From: Kiritimatiellia bacterium
Lineage (GTDB): Bacteria; Verrucomicrobiota; Kiritimatiellia; RFP12; UBA1067
Direction: 5' to 3'
Length of the DNA: 5,931 nucleotides
Assembly (NCBI GenBank): GCA_028707675.1
Contig: JAQWAM010000103.1
Location: 1 to 5,931, forward strand
A model generated the notes under the pieces. The model searched no databases. It saw only the letters and a list, made by a program, of their open reading frames with translations, and was not told the origin of the DNA. The position numbers and the translations under genes are program-made. Shown one piece after another: positions 1-5,817 of this stretch (the first letter of the stretch is position 1; each line of letters opens with the position of its first letter).

Positions 1-21
1 CTTTTTTTGTGGTGCACCCCA

Positions 22-408
22 CTAGCCGACGCGAAGACCTGGAACGGCATCGAAATGCCGGTCGAATGAAATCAGGACTGCGCCACGTTCCATCGCCTGC
101 GCCGCGATCCAGAGATCGTTAACCGGTATTGGTGTGCCTTTCTTGCGAAGCGCCAGGAAAAGACGTCCGTAGTAATCGGATGTCTCTGTCGTGACTGGCA
201 GAGTCTCCACGGTGGAGCAGGCCATAAACGTATCCAAGATCGACTGGTTCCGCTCGAACTGCGTTCCGCACCGAAAGCCCGCCAGCAGTTCGCCAAGCAC
301 TATGGCTGACAGATAGACGCTGTCAGCTTTAGCGACGCAGTCCAGAACGCGCAGATCACCCTTTAAAAAGGCCGCGACGGCGTTGGTGTCGAGGAGAACT
401 TTCTTCAT
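22..408 (-). CDS. vapC: VapC-family toxin, PIN-domain ribonuclease (module 1)
   Basis: Predicted 128-residue PIN-domain toxin. Family members are Mg2+-dependent endoribonucleases that cut tRNA, rRNA or mRNA when freed from their antitoxin. The four acidic metal-binding residues are all present: D7 in the N-terminal LLDTN motif, E40 in VLGELLAG, D98 in PVNDLWIAAQA, and D116 in ISFDRHF. The length is normal for the family, so the protein looks intact. I chose the ATG at 408-406. It gives the usual MKKVLLDTN opening, overlaps the antitoxin stop as ATGA, and has AAGGGG at 419-424, ten bases upstream. An in-frame start at 441 would add eleven residues that lie inside the antitoxin gene. The coupled arrangement implies co-translation with the antitoxin at 405-662. 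The 'NDLW' and 'SFDRHF' wording resembles the FitB-like branch. The RNA target cannot be read from sequence. Confidence 0.93.
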   Translation of the reverse strand: MKKVLLDTNAVAAFLKGDLRVLDCVAKADSVYLSAIVLGELLAGFRCGTQFERNQSILDTFMACSTVETLPVTTETSDYYGRLFLALRKKGTPIPVNDLWIAAQAMERGAVLISFDRHFDAVPGLRVG

Positions 409-662
409 TTCCAGAGAGCCCCTTCTATTTCCGAGAAACAAGCGACATCTGCCTCGAACCGCTTGGTGTCTTTTTCCGTCCAGACGCCGCAGAGGGGCGC
501 GAATTCATCATGCCTGCTCTTTGGTTTTGCCGCTGTGATCCCCAGAGAAAAGGAAAGCAGCTCCTTCGCCGTCTGATTCAGGCTTTTCTTTTCGCGTTTG
601 GCTCGCGTCTTGAGCCGATCAGAGAGCGTGCTGTCCAGCGCGTGCAAGGTGAGTGTGTTCAT
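405..662 (-). CDS. vapB: VapB/FitA-type ribbon-helix-helix antitoxin (module 1)
   Basis: 85-residue antitoxin that should neutralise the adjacent PIN toxin and repress its own operon. Residues 1-40 look like a ribbon-helix-helix DNA-binding fold of the FitA/StbC type: a MNTLTLHALD strand, then LSDRLKTRAKREKKSLNQTAKELL as two helices. A variable linker (about 41-54) leads to a C-terminal tail from about 55 (LCGVWTEKDTKRFE, ending EGALWK). In this family that tail wraps around the toxin and blocks its active site. The ATG at 662-660 has a good Shine-Dalgarno AGGAG at 669-673, six bases upstream. The TGA at 407-405 overlaps the toxin ATG, giving tight translational coupling. The promoter and a palindromic operator lie directly upstream at 678-723. 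The family call is confident; the name vapB versus fitA is a matter of convention. Confidence 0.92.
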   Translation of the reverse strand: MNTLTLHALDSTLSDRLKTRAKREKKSLNQTAKELLSFSLGITAAKPKSRHDEFAPLCGVWTEKDTKRFEADVACFSEIEGALWK

Positions 663-677
663 GTCGAACTCCTGTTT

Positions 678-715
678 GAATCAGATAAGAGTCAATTATC
701 ACTCATATCTGATTC
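678..715. promoter_or_regulatory. Near-perfect palindromic operator of vapBC module 1
   Basis: Arm GAATCAGATAAGAGT (678-692) and arm ACTCATATCTGATTC (701-715) are reverse complements at 14 of 15 positions, separated by the 8-base centre CAATTATC. The palindrome covers the -10 box and the expected transcription start of the antitoxin gene, which begins 16 bases further on. Ribbon-helix-helix antitoxins typically bind such dyads to repress their own operon, alone or with the toxin. The site is therefore most likely the VapB1/VapBC1 operator. The dyad is seen directly; its use as an operator is inferred. Confidence 0.8.
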
Positions 716-723
716 ATCGTCAA
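695..723 (-). promoter_or_regulatory. Sigma70-type promoter of vapBC module 1
   Basis: On the minus strand, -35 TTGACG (723-718) and -10 GATAAT (700-695) are separated by exactly 17 bases. Each box matches the consensus at five of six positions. Transcription would start near 688, leaving a leader of about 25 bases that carries the AGGAG site. The -10 box sits in the centre of the palindrome at 678-715, so a bound repressor would block polymerase directly. Confidence 0.75.
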
Positions 724-802
724 TCGGCTGTTCAAGAATCAGCTGTTTGGTGCGGCGTTTTCATGCTGGATGCATAGGACACACCTTAGCGTCAAAGCGT
801 TT

Positions 803-931
803 CTATTCTGACGAACGGGAGGCTAAGCCGTCTTGGCGCATTTTCAGACGGCGGTTGGCCGCGGCTGTCAGCGTGATCATATAGGCGCGCTCGTTGTCGA
901 ATGTGGCGATCCAGCCGCCGCCACCGCCAGT
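803..931 (-). pseudogene. Coding-like remnant downstream of vapC module 2
   Basis: Directly after the toxin stop codon at 934-932, the same frame stays open for 42 codons to a TAG at 805-803. The codons favour G or C at the third position. The peptide reads TGGGGGWIATFDNERAYMIT, then LTAAANRRLKMRQ, then ends SRSSE. It looks like ordinary protein rather than noise, but has no convincing start (one internal ATG, no Shine-Dalgarno) and I do not recognise it. It could be the C-terminal end of a gene cut away when the toxin module arrived, or a tail lost from the toxin by a new stop codon. A chance open frame is also possible. A 7-base inverted repeat with a 12-base loop (GCCGTCT at 827-833, AGACGGC at 846-852) lies inside it, without a T-run to make a clear terminator. 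The rest of this gap, 724-802, shows no feature apart from the tail of the promoter region. Confidence 0.35.
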
Positions 932-1381
932 TTAACGATTGCGACCCTGGGAGCCTGATCTGTGTAGCCATGTGTCCGGCGTCATGGCGCGGAGCGTCCC
1001 GGAAGTCCGTTCGATCACCTCGGCGTCATAGGTCAGAAGGACGGCGTCCGACAGATGGGCAACGGCGGCATAGACCGCATCCGCGCCGCGCAGAAAAAGG
1101 GTTGCCGCAAAGCGTTCAGCGACGTCCGCGACATCTTCCGAAAGCGGTTGCCAGCGATGACCTCTGAAATCACGTACCCACCGGGCGGCCGAACGCCCGT
1201 ATCGCGCGTCGCGTGTTTTGCGTCCGATCGTAGCCGCGACTTCAATCGGCAACAAGAGTGGCGAATACAGGCTTGCTGATTTCTCGTCCGCCATCAACAG
1301 ACAGGAGCGGCAAGTCGCGGAAAACGGGTCATGGATATCCAGCGCGCCGATCCAGACGTTCGCATCGATGGTCAGCCTCAT
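932..1381 (-). CDS. vapC: VapC-family toxin, PIN-domain ribonuclease (module 2)
   Basis: 149-residue PIN-domain protein, the predicted toxic ribonuclease of the second module. The catalytic acids are in the expected places: D6 in LTIDANVWI, E47 in LPIEVAATI, D101 in LRGADAVYAAVA, and D119 in LLTYDAEVIER. It shares little with the other toxin (22-408) beyond these positions, so the two modules are separate acquisitions rather than a duplication. The start is the ATG at 1381-1379, which overlaps the antitoxin TGA as ATGA. Only a weak AGG lies upstream, so translation probably depends on coupling to the antitoxin. The C-terminus (RSGSQGRNR) is polar and extends beyond the PIN core. The frame remains open after the stop. 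The family call is firm; the RNA target is unknown. Confidence 0.92.
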   Translation of the reverse strand: MRLTIDANVWIGALDIHDPFSATCRSCLLMADEKSASLYSPLLLPIEVAATIGRKTRDARYGRSAARWVRDFRGHRWQPLSEDVADVAERFAATLFLRGADAVYAAVAHLSDAVLLTYDAEVIERTSGTLRAMTPDTWLHRSGSQGRNR

Positions 1382-1656
1382 CGCCTATCGTCTTTCAGTA
1401 TATCTCTGCCCAGTCGCGCGTCGTCGCATTTCTTGCCGATTTTTTCGGCCAGCGCGGCGGTTTCACGCACCCACTTACGTTCCCATTCGCCGTTTCCGTC
1501 CGGGTTGGCGCATTCCGCATTGTCAAGACATACGCGTCCGTCCAGCCACAATTCATAAGGACGCTGCGTCAATGATCGGATCGGACGTCCTTCGAGGGAG
1601 CTCTTAGACTTAACCCGCCGGTAAAGCGCATCGGGAATCTCCAGAGTTGTTTTCAT
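1378..1656 (-). CDS. vapB: Ribbon-helix-helix antitoxin (module 2)
   Basis: 92-residue antitoxin paired with the PIN toxin at 932-1381. Residues 1-40 (MKTTLEIPDALYRRVKSKSS, then LEGRPIRSLTQRPYELWLDG) match the strand-helix-helix pattern of ribbon-helix-helix antitoxins that open with MKTTLEIPD. The second half is charged, with WERKWVRETAALAEKIG at about 60-76, and should form the toxin-binding helix. I start it at the ATG at 1656-1654. An upstream in-frame ATG at 1683 would add nine residues encoded by the tandem 8-base repeats, which look like an operator rather than coding sequence. No Shine-Dalgarno precedes 1656, in keeping with a very short or absent leader. The stop overlaps the toxin start as ATGA. 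The normally conserved 'LTEELYRRW' region reads LTQRPYELW here, so some drift is possible. Confidence 0.88.
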   Translation of the reverse strand: MKTTLEIPDALYRRVKSKSSLEGRPIRSLTQRPYELWLDGRVCLDNAECANPDGNGEWERKWVRETAALAEKIGKKCDDARLGRDILKDDRR

Positions 1657-1665
1657 ACGGAAGAC

Positions 1666-1694
1666 ATTTTCCCATATTCCCATATTCCCGTCAA
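1666..1694 (-). promoter_or_regulatory. Promoter and tandem-repeat operator of vapBC module 2
   Basis: Three 8-base units lie head to tail on the plus strand: ATTTTCCC (1666-1673), ATATTCCC (1674-1681) and ATATTCCC (1682-1689). They lie just before the antitoxin start and end at a minus-strand -35 box TTGACG (1694-1689). Seventeen bases on is GAAAAT (1671-1666), a four-of-six match to a -10 box. Ribbon-helix-helix dimers commonly bind short repeats about one helical turn or less apart, so the array is a plausible antitoxin operator. If this promoter is used, transcription starts near 1659, only about three bases before the ATG, giving an almost leaderless message. The repeats are certain; promoter activity is inferred. 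Confidence 0.55.
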
Positions 1695-1696
1695 CC

Positions 1697-1720
1697 GTGT
1701 TGGCGCACCTACGCCGACAC
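1697..1720. repeat. Inverted repeat upstream of vapBC module 2
   Basis: GTGTTGGCG (1697-1705) and CGCCGACAC (1712-1720) pair at eight of nine positions around the 6-base loop CACCTA. The dyad sits directly upstream of the TTGACG box of the antitoxin promoter. It could be an extra protein-binding site, or a hairpin in a longer leader if transcription begins at the TATAAT upstream. No T-run follows on either strand, so it is not a clear terminator. Confidence 0.5.
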
Positions 1721-1743
1721 GCAGATTAGCGGGCTCGTTGTGT

Positions 1744-1772
1744 ATTATAGGGGCGCACCTGCGTTTCAAGAA
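1744..1772 (-). promoter_or_regulatory. Possible second promoter for vapBC module 2
   Basis: The minus strand carries a perfect TATAAT at 1749-1744. At 17 bases spacing the -35 position reads TTCTTG (1772-1767), a poor match. A better TTGAAA (1769-1764) is only 14 bases away. Transcription would give a leader of about 80 bases containing the inverted repeat at 1697-1720. It could be an activator-dependent or weak promoter, or chance. Confidence 0.22.
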
Positions 1773-2000
1773 AGGCAACCGCGAACTGGTATTCTGCGCA
1801 GCATTACCTGTCGGGTGCACTTTCTATTTGTCGAACCGGGGGCCTAATTACCACTGCCACCAACATTGACAGTGCCCCTAACGCCGCCACCGGCTCCGTT
1901 TGTACCGACGGATCGTGCAAGTAAAACACGGTAAATAGCACAAGAAATCATATTCGCGTTTGCGGACAAGTCCAACCCATTCGGGGTGGCTCTGCTGTCA
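1773..2000. other. Intergenic stretch without a confident gene
   Basis: Together with the regulatory stretch below it, this separates the membrane-protein gene from vapBC module 2. I see no RNA gene, no mobile-element end and no strong terminator. A small imperfect hairpin follows the membrane-protein stop: CCAACCC at 1972-1978 pairs with GGGGTGG at 1983-1989 with one mismatch and a 4-base loop. No T-run follows, so it is at best a weak terminator. A 5-base stem lies near 1910 on the minus strand (TCCGT and ACGGA). Composition changes inside it: AT-rich above about 1920, GC-rich below. Confidence 0.5.
1844..1951 (-). CDS. Doubtful 35-residue glycine-rich micro-ORF
   Basis: From the ATG at 1951-1949 to a TAG at 1846-1844 there is a 35-residue frame. 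It begins MISCAIYRVLLARSVG and ends in a glycine- and asparagine-rich tail (GTNGAGGGVRGTVNVGGSGN). The frame is open further upstream, to an ATG at 2044 and a TTG at 2047, inside the 3' end of the membrane-protein gene. The start shows no clear Shine-Dalgarno. The hydrophobic head plus glycine-rich tail is peptide-like, as in small secreted or toxic peptides. Such a frame can also arise by chance in GC-rich DNA, and I recognise no family. It could equally be the C-terminal scrap of a lost gene. Confidence 0.15.
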   Translation of the reverse strand: MISCAIYRVLLARSVGTNGAGGGVRGTVNVGGSGN

Positions 2001-3275
2001 TTATGCTTTTTTGTTGTCAGTTTTTTGGGGTACAGGCAATGCATCAAGCGCTCGCATTTTACGAAGTTTGTTCACCAAAACAGCCTGTGAGAACATCAGC
2101 ATTAATTCAACATCTTGCCGTGCAATATGTACTATCTTTTCAAAATTATCGTCAATGTTATTTGCACATAGTTTCAACTCTACAGCAATTTCCTCAACAA
2201 CATTCTTGTAGCGCTCGCGAGCAGCAGTAAGTAAAACAAAGAACAGAATTACAAGAATCACAAGCGCACAAACGATCTCGGAATAGCACAATAACTGAGC
2301 AAATGTGCCCACAGGTTGAATCGTCGAGACACTCGACGGAGCTAATTTACCGAAGCTAAACCCAAGAAACGACCAATAGGAATAAGTTGAGGCACCTTGA
2401 AAAGAGGTCGGGGCTAACTTAAACAACCCCAAGTAGAGAATTGAATATGTGAAAACCGTGACTATATATGACCAAATCCACCACAAGATTAAACAAATGT
2501 TAATCTTTTGACTCCGCACTATTCGGTTCGTCTGAATGCATAATATCTCAACACCTGCATGAATACAGTACAGAACAAACGAATTGTGGCTTTCGGCATT
2601 CTGCTTCTCTTGTTCTGCTGTTACATAGTTTTTTTTCAAAACAGGATTCAGGAATTCCTTGTCATCAAGCCTGAACCTCAAGAATTTGACCACTTCTAAC
2701 AACCTGTCGAAGACACTGGGCGCGTAAGCACGGTGCAAGCTGCTAGCCAAGTGATGAATTAAGAGCCCCGCCATAATCACCATGGATGTCAACAAGCAGA
2801 CTTTTCCAGAACATACAAAGACAAGGATGATCGCGAGCAAGGCGGCTGTGTGTCGAACAACATATGATTTAAGAGTACGCGCGGTATCGTACAGATACGG
2901 CGCCAGCACAACCAAGTACGCCCAATGCCGCGTAAAGACCCTGATAGTCACCTTGAACAACAAAACCCACGGATATGCTATCACGTACATTGTGTCTAGT
3001 GCCAACCGCTTCCCGCCAAACAAAACCCATACAACACAGCACCAAATTGGCAAAAGGAGAATTCTGTATTGTAGACAGCCGACGAGATCGGGCATCCTTC
3101 TGGTTACAAAAATTCGCACCAAATCGATCGATGAAATCTGTAGGATTAAGAGAATCCAAAGTGAAGCGGCTATGGCTTCTCTAGCGACCCAATATGTTCT
3201 CCGAGCAACCCGTTTGACTGCCTGCGGGGTACCTTGAGTCAAGCTCGTTTTTTGTATTGCTTTTTCTTTTTGCAT
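2001..3275 (-). CDS. Multi-pass membrane protein with an ion-channel-like (Ion_trans_2-like) pore domain
   Basis: 424-residue predicted inner-membrane protein that I cannot assign to a named family. After a basic N-terminus (1-30), hydrophobic segments lie at about 34-56, 71-87, 95-110, 116-128 and 144-173. A polar, charged stretch follows (180-235). The C-terminal part resembles a two-helix potassium-channel module: outer helix about 259-285, pore loop 296-313, inner helix 330-350, then a helical charged tail (351-413) that should be cytosolic. Aligned from the loop proline, the filter reads GFSFG-K where potassium channels have TVGYG-D, so potassium selectivity is doubtful. I chose the ATG at 3275-3273, with GGAAG at 3284-3288 eight bases upstream, over a TTG at 3296. 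The gene begins 34 bases after the restriction gene stop, which suggests one operon. It is much more AT-rich than its neighbours (28% GC in one counted line), a sign of separate origin. A role in defence is inferred from position only. Confidence 0.75.
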   Translation of the reverse strand: MQKEKAIQKTSLTQGTPQAVKRVARRTYWVAREAIAASLWILLILQISSIDLVRIFVTRRMPDLVGCLQYRILLLPIWCCVVWVLFGGKRLALDTMYVIAYPWVLLFKVTIRVFTRHWAYLVVLAPYLYDTARTLKSYVVRHTAALLAIILVFVCSGKVCLLTSMVIMAGLLIHHLASSLHRAYAPSVFDRLLEVVKFLRFRLDDKEFLNPVLKKNYVTAEQEKQNAESHNSFVLYCIHAGVEILCIQTNRIVRSQKINICLILWWIWSYIVTVFTYSILYLGLFKLAPTSFQGASTYSYWSFLGFSFGKLAPSSVSTIQPVGTFAQLLCYSEIVCALVILVILFFVLLTAARERYKNVVEEIAVELKLCANNIDDNFEKIVHIARQDVELMLMFSQAVLVNKLRKMRALDALPVPQKTDNKKA

Positions 3276-3309
3276 ATCGGCAACTTCCAGAAACAATTCA
3301 GTCGTAGTG

Positions 3310-4050
3310 CTATCCTAGCCTCGCCGCCTCTGCCGCCACATGCCCCGCAAGCGAAGTGACAAAAGTCTTCAGCCCGGTCATCGGAGAAAGCTCGGTGAAA
3401 TCACCGGTCTTGGCGGCAGTGCGCGGCGCGGCGATGACGGCCGCCGTGGTGTAAAGCTGCTCCTGCACGAGCTTCTGGCACAACAGGTCGTATCGCTTGA
3501 GGTACGATGCGCCCTTGAACTCTTCGAAGACGGGAAAATGCGGCGATGCGTCTTTTACAGGACTCCGGGACTCGGGCGCGTCCTCAACCAGCATTAACCA
3601 ACCGACGAACGGCCGGGGCTGCTTGCCGAAGGTCTCTTCGCGATAGGCGGTCCACAGGTCGTGCGCGGTGCCGATTGCCTCTTCGGTGCGGTTGTTGAAA
3701 TTGTTGCCGAAGGAGGGGCCGACGTGGCTCTTCAGTTCGATGGCGGCGATCAGCTCGCCTTTGTGGATCACAAGCAGGTCCCAGAGTTTGGTAGGTCTGA
3801 AATACCCCGGAAGCGTCAGGACGGCGCGCTTCCTGTGAATCTCGGCGCGTGCCAGCCCGTTGGCCTTGATGACATCGAGGATCAGCGACATGAAGCCGTC
3901 CATGTTCTTTCCGGAGGTCACGCCGGCGCGCTCGCCCTGATCTGTTTTGCCGGACTTCACCTGCTTGCGCTTTGCGGCTGCGCGGTTGCCCCAAAAGGCT
4001 TTTACGGCCTTGCGGGCCTTATTCTCGTAGTCGACCAGATCGAGTGGCAT
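3310..4050 (-). CDS. paeR7IR: Type II restriction endonuclease, PaeR7I/XhoI family
   Basis: 246 residues, the length I recall for PaeR7I, and it looks complete. Family members cut CTCGAG in double-stranded DNA, leaving 4-base 5' ends. Family-typical stretches as I recall them include [16 protein letters not shown] (39-53), [14 protein letters not shown] (81-94), [20 protein letters not shown] (110-129) and [12 protein letters not shown] (148-159). The PD-(D/E)xK nuclease centre is visible as D91 in LWDLLV and E105-x-K107 in AIELKS, so the enzyme should be active. The ATG at 4050-4048 follows the methyltransferase TAA with no gap, and GGGGAG (4059-4054) overlaps the end of that gene. Translation is therefore coupled and methylase is made first, the order expected for safe establishment. 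CTCGAG specificity is inferred from family membership; PaeR7I-family enzymes with another specificity cannot be excluded. No separate controller gene is visible. Confidence 0.93.
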   Translation of the reverse strand: MPLDLVDYENKARKAVKAFWGNRAAAKRKQVKSGKTDQGERAGVTSGKNMDGFMSLILDVIKANGLARAEIHRKRAVLTLPGYFRPTKLWDLLVIHKGELIAAIELKSHVGPSFGNNFNNRTEEAIGTAHDLWTAYREETFGKQPRPFVGWLMLVEDAPESRSPVKDASPHFPVFEEFKGASYLKRYDLLCQKLVQEQLYTTAAVIAAPRTAAKTGDFTELSPMTGLKTFVTSLAGHVAAEAARLG

Positions 4051-5784
4051 TTACTCCCCGTCCCCTTCCAGTGCCGAACGCTCTTCCTTGCTGAGCCCAT
4101 ACAGTTTGAACACCGCCCGGTTGCAGGCATGCAAATCTCTCCGCGTGGCGGCATCGGCCAGTTCATCGCGCAACGCGGCCGGCACGTCGCCCCAGCGGGG
4201 AATGCGGATGCGCCGCAGGTACTGTGCCTGAAAACGGAGGAAGCCACCGTGCATTTTCGTCGAATAGGTGGAAACGAATAGCCGCGTCAACGAAGAAAGC
4301 AACACGGCCTGCAGCGCGCGCAAGTCCCATTCGGCAGACGTGACATAGTAGAGGTTGTGGTGCGGATAAAGCCGCCCCTCCTCGAACACGATGTGTGCGC
4401 TACCTTTGATGTCCGGAATCAGAAGCTTCTGGCGCTTGGCCAGCGAGGGTGTGATCCGGTCGATCGTGCGGTACCAGTTCGCTGGCGATTTCTTGGCGCA
4501 ATGTCGGCTGGCTATGATCTCTTGCCTGGCCTCCAGATAGCGCCGCAGGCGCGGATACTGATGTAGATCAACAAGACCGCCGGTCTCCGTGAACGGGTTG
4601 ATGATGCCTTGGCCCAGCCAACGAACCTCTCCAGTCGTGATGTCTTTGGTCGTCACGAGCGGCAGCTTGCGGTCTTGCTCGACGTCGAGCCCGTCAAAAT
4701 CCCCGATGAACGCCTTGTCCGCACCTGTCGCGACACCGATGCGCACCGTGCAGCCCGCCTCCTCCAGACTTGGAAATTGCTTCTCCAAGTGCCGGATCAG
4801 CGACATCGTACCCGACGCCTCAAGAAGCCAAGGCTCGGAACCGTCGGTGACTCGCGCCTGTTCACGAACGGCGTCGGACCTCTTCGGCAGTGTGCGGGCG
4901 CGCAAAGCGTCGGCCAGCGCCTCCATCGACGCCTGATCGACGGCGGGTCGATACGCGACGCGTGTCGGCCCCGGCTCCTCACGGCATATGATGGTAATGG
5001 CGGGATAGGCGATGACATCAGAGTGGAAGGCCGGCGTGTTGACCATATCCACGTAGTATTTCAGGTGGAATCGTTCCGAGACCAGTCTGCGGAGCGGCCC
5101 GCCATAGCGATTCTTCGTCCAGCGGTCGGCGCAGATGAACCCCAAATGGCCGCCTTCGGCGAGAAGATTGAGCGAACGTTCGATGAACGGGACATAGAGG
5201 TCGGCCCGGTCGTACAAGGTCTCGTAGCGGCGGCGGTACGCGGCCAGCAGAGGCGCGGGTATCAGCTCCTGCCGCACATAGGGCGGATTGCCGACCACGA
5301 AGTCGAAACGCCCTTTGATCGGAGCCATCAAGAAATCGCCCTGATGCAGCCAACGCTCGGCAAGACCTTCGGCTGCGTCCGGCGCGAGCCCCTCGCTACG
5401 GAGAAACGAGACCACCGCCGCGCGCGTCGTCCGCCAGGTGTTGCGGTGAAGTTCGACGGCAAAGATCGCATTCCCCAAGACGTCTAGCGCAGATACCCTC
5501 GCGCCTGCGGCCCGCCAAGCGGCAAGCAGTCGGACGATGATCGGCAACAGGAAATCGCCGCCGCCGAAAGAAGGCTCCAAGAGGCGCATCGTGTGGAGGG
5601 GACGGTCAACCGTGTATCCGGCAAGGTCGAGGATGAAGCCGACTACCGTCTGCCGTGTGAAGACAGCCCCTCGCTCCTCCTTGCCACCACTGGCGGCAAG
5701 AGTCTCGATGGCGGCGCCCACCCATGAAGAACAAGTAATGGGACACTCTTCAAGCAGATCGAAAGATGTTTGCCGGACAACCAA
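4051..5784 (-). CDS. paeR7IM: Adenine-N6 DNA methyltransferase of the PaeR7I/XhoI-type system
   Basis: 577-residue class I methyltransferase using S-adenosylmethionine, predicted to methylate the adenine of CTCGAG and so protect host DNA from the adjacent endonuclease. Motifs run in gamma-class order. Motif X is [16 protein letters not shown] (39-54). Motif I, the cofactor loop, is [12 protein letters not shown] (68-79), with an acidic motif II region at AVELHRNTW (109-117). The catalytic motif IV is NPPYV (166-170). [10 protein letters not shown] segment (214-222) follows. The second half (about 330-545, including [13 protein letters not shown] at 349-361) should be the target-recognition domain. 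The frame opens only at a TTG (5784-5782) just after a TAG. GTGAGG lies eight bases upstream, while the next candidate, GTG at 5721, has no Shine-Dalgarno and would remove 21 residues outside the conserved fold. The TTG may keep expression low. The gene ends directly against the endonuclease ATG. Confidence 0.92.
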   Translation of the reverse strand: MVVRQTSFDLLEECPITCSSWVGAAIETLAASGGKEERGAVFTRQTVVGFILDLAGYTVDRPLHTMRLLEPSFGGGDFLLPIIVRLLAAWRAAGARVSALDVLGNAIFAVELHRNTWRTTRAAVVSFLRSEGLAPDAAEGLAERWLHQGDFLMAPIKGRFDFVVGNPPYVRQELIPAPLLAAYRRRYETLYDRADLYVPFIERSLNLLAEGGHLGFICADRWTKNRYGGPLRRLVSERFHLKYYVDMVNTPAFHSDVIAYPAITIICREEPGPTRVAYRPAVDQASMEALADALRARTLPKRSDAVREQARVTDGSEPWLLEASGTMSLIRHLEKQFPSLEEAGCTVRIGVATGADKAFIGDFDGLDVEQDRKLPLVTTKDITTGEVRWLGQGIINPFTETGGLVDLHQYPRLRRYLEARQEIIASRHCAKKSPANWYRTIDRITPSLAKRQKLLIPDIKGSAHIVFEEGRLYPHHNLYYVTSAEWDLRALQAVLLSSLTRLFVSTYSTKMHGGFLRFQAQYLRRIRIPRWGDVPAALRDELADAATRRDLHACNRAVFKLYGLSKEERSALEGDGE

Positions 5785-5792
5785 TTTCTAAG

Positions 5793-5798
5793 CCTCAC
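5793..5798 (-). promoter_or_regulatory. Ribosome binding site deciding the TTG start of the methyltransferase
   Basis: GTGAGG on the minus strand ends eight bases before the TTG at 5784-5782. The in-frame TAG at 5790-5788 rules out any start further upstream. This favours TTG over the GTG at 5721, which lacks a comparable site. Confidence 0.55.
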
Positions 5799-5817
5799 GC
5801 TCAACTTCAGACATACT

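Noticed and set aside
1..21. Possible terminator after vapC module 1 (T-run next to GGTGCACC)
   Set aside because: The run reads as A on the transcribed minus strand, so it has the wrong polarity for terminating these genes; the stem is only four base pairs.
510..884. Plus-strand open frame of 124 codons
   Set aside because: It lies antisense across the vapB module 1 gene and its promoter palindrome. It has no recognisable domain, and the minus-strand genes explain the region.
2782..3237. Plus-strand open frame of 151 codons in the AT-rich island
   Set aside because: Antisense to the membrane protein, whose hydrophobic segments and pore-like loop are a much better explanation.
3661..4281. 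Plus-strand open frame of 206 codons
   Set aside because: Antisense shadow of the endonuclease and methyltransferase genes in GC-rich DNA; the minus-strand proteins carry clear catalytic motifs.
4677..4690. Perfect 14-base palindrome GCTCGACGTCGAGC inside the methyltransferase gene
   Set aside because: It falls on ordinary codons (GLDVEQ region) of the gene. A palindrome of this size in GC-rich coding DNA can be chance, and nothing nearby suggests a function.
4609..5487. Plus-strand open frame of 292 codons
   Set aside because: Antisense to the methyltransferase; composition is arginine-rich and low-complexity as expected of a shadow frame, with no domain seen.
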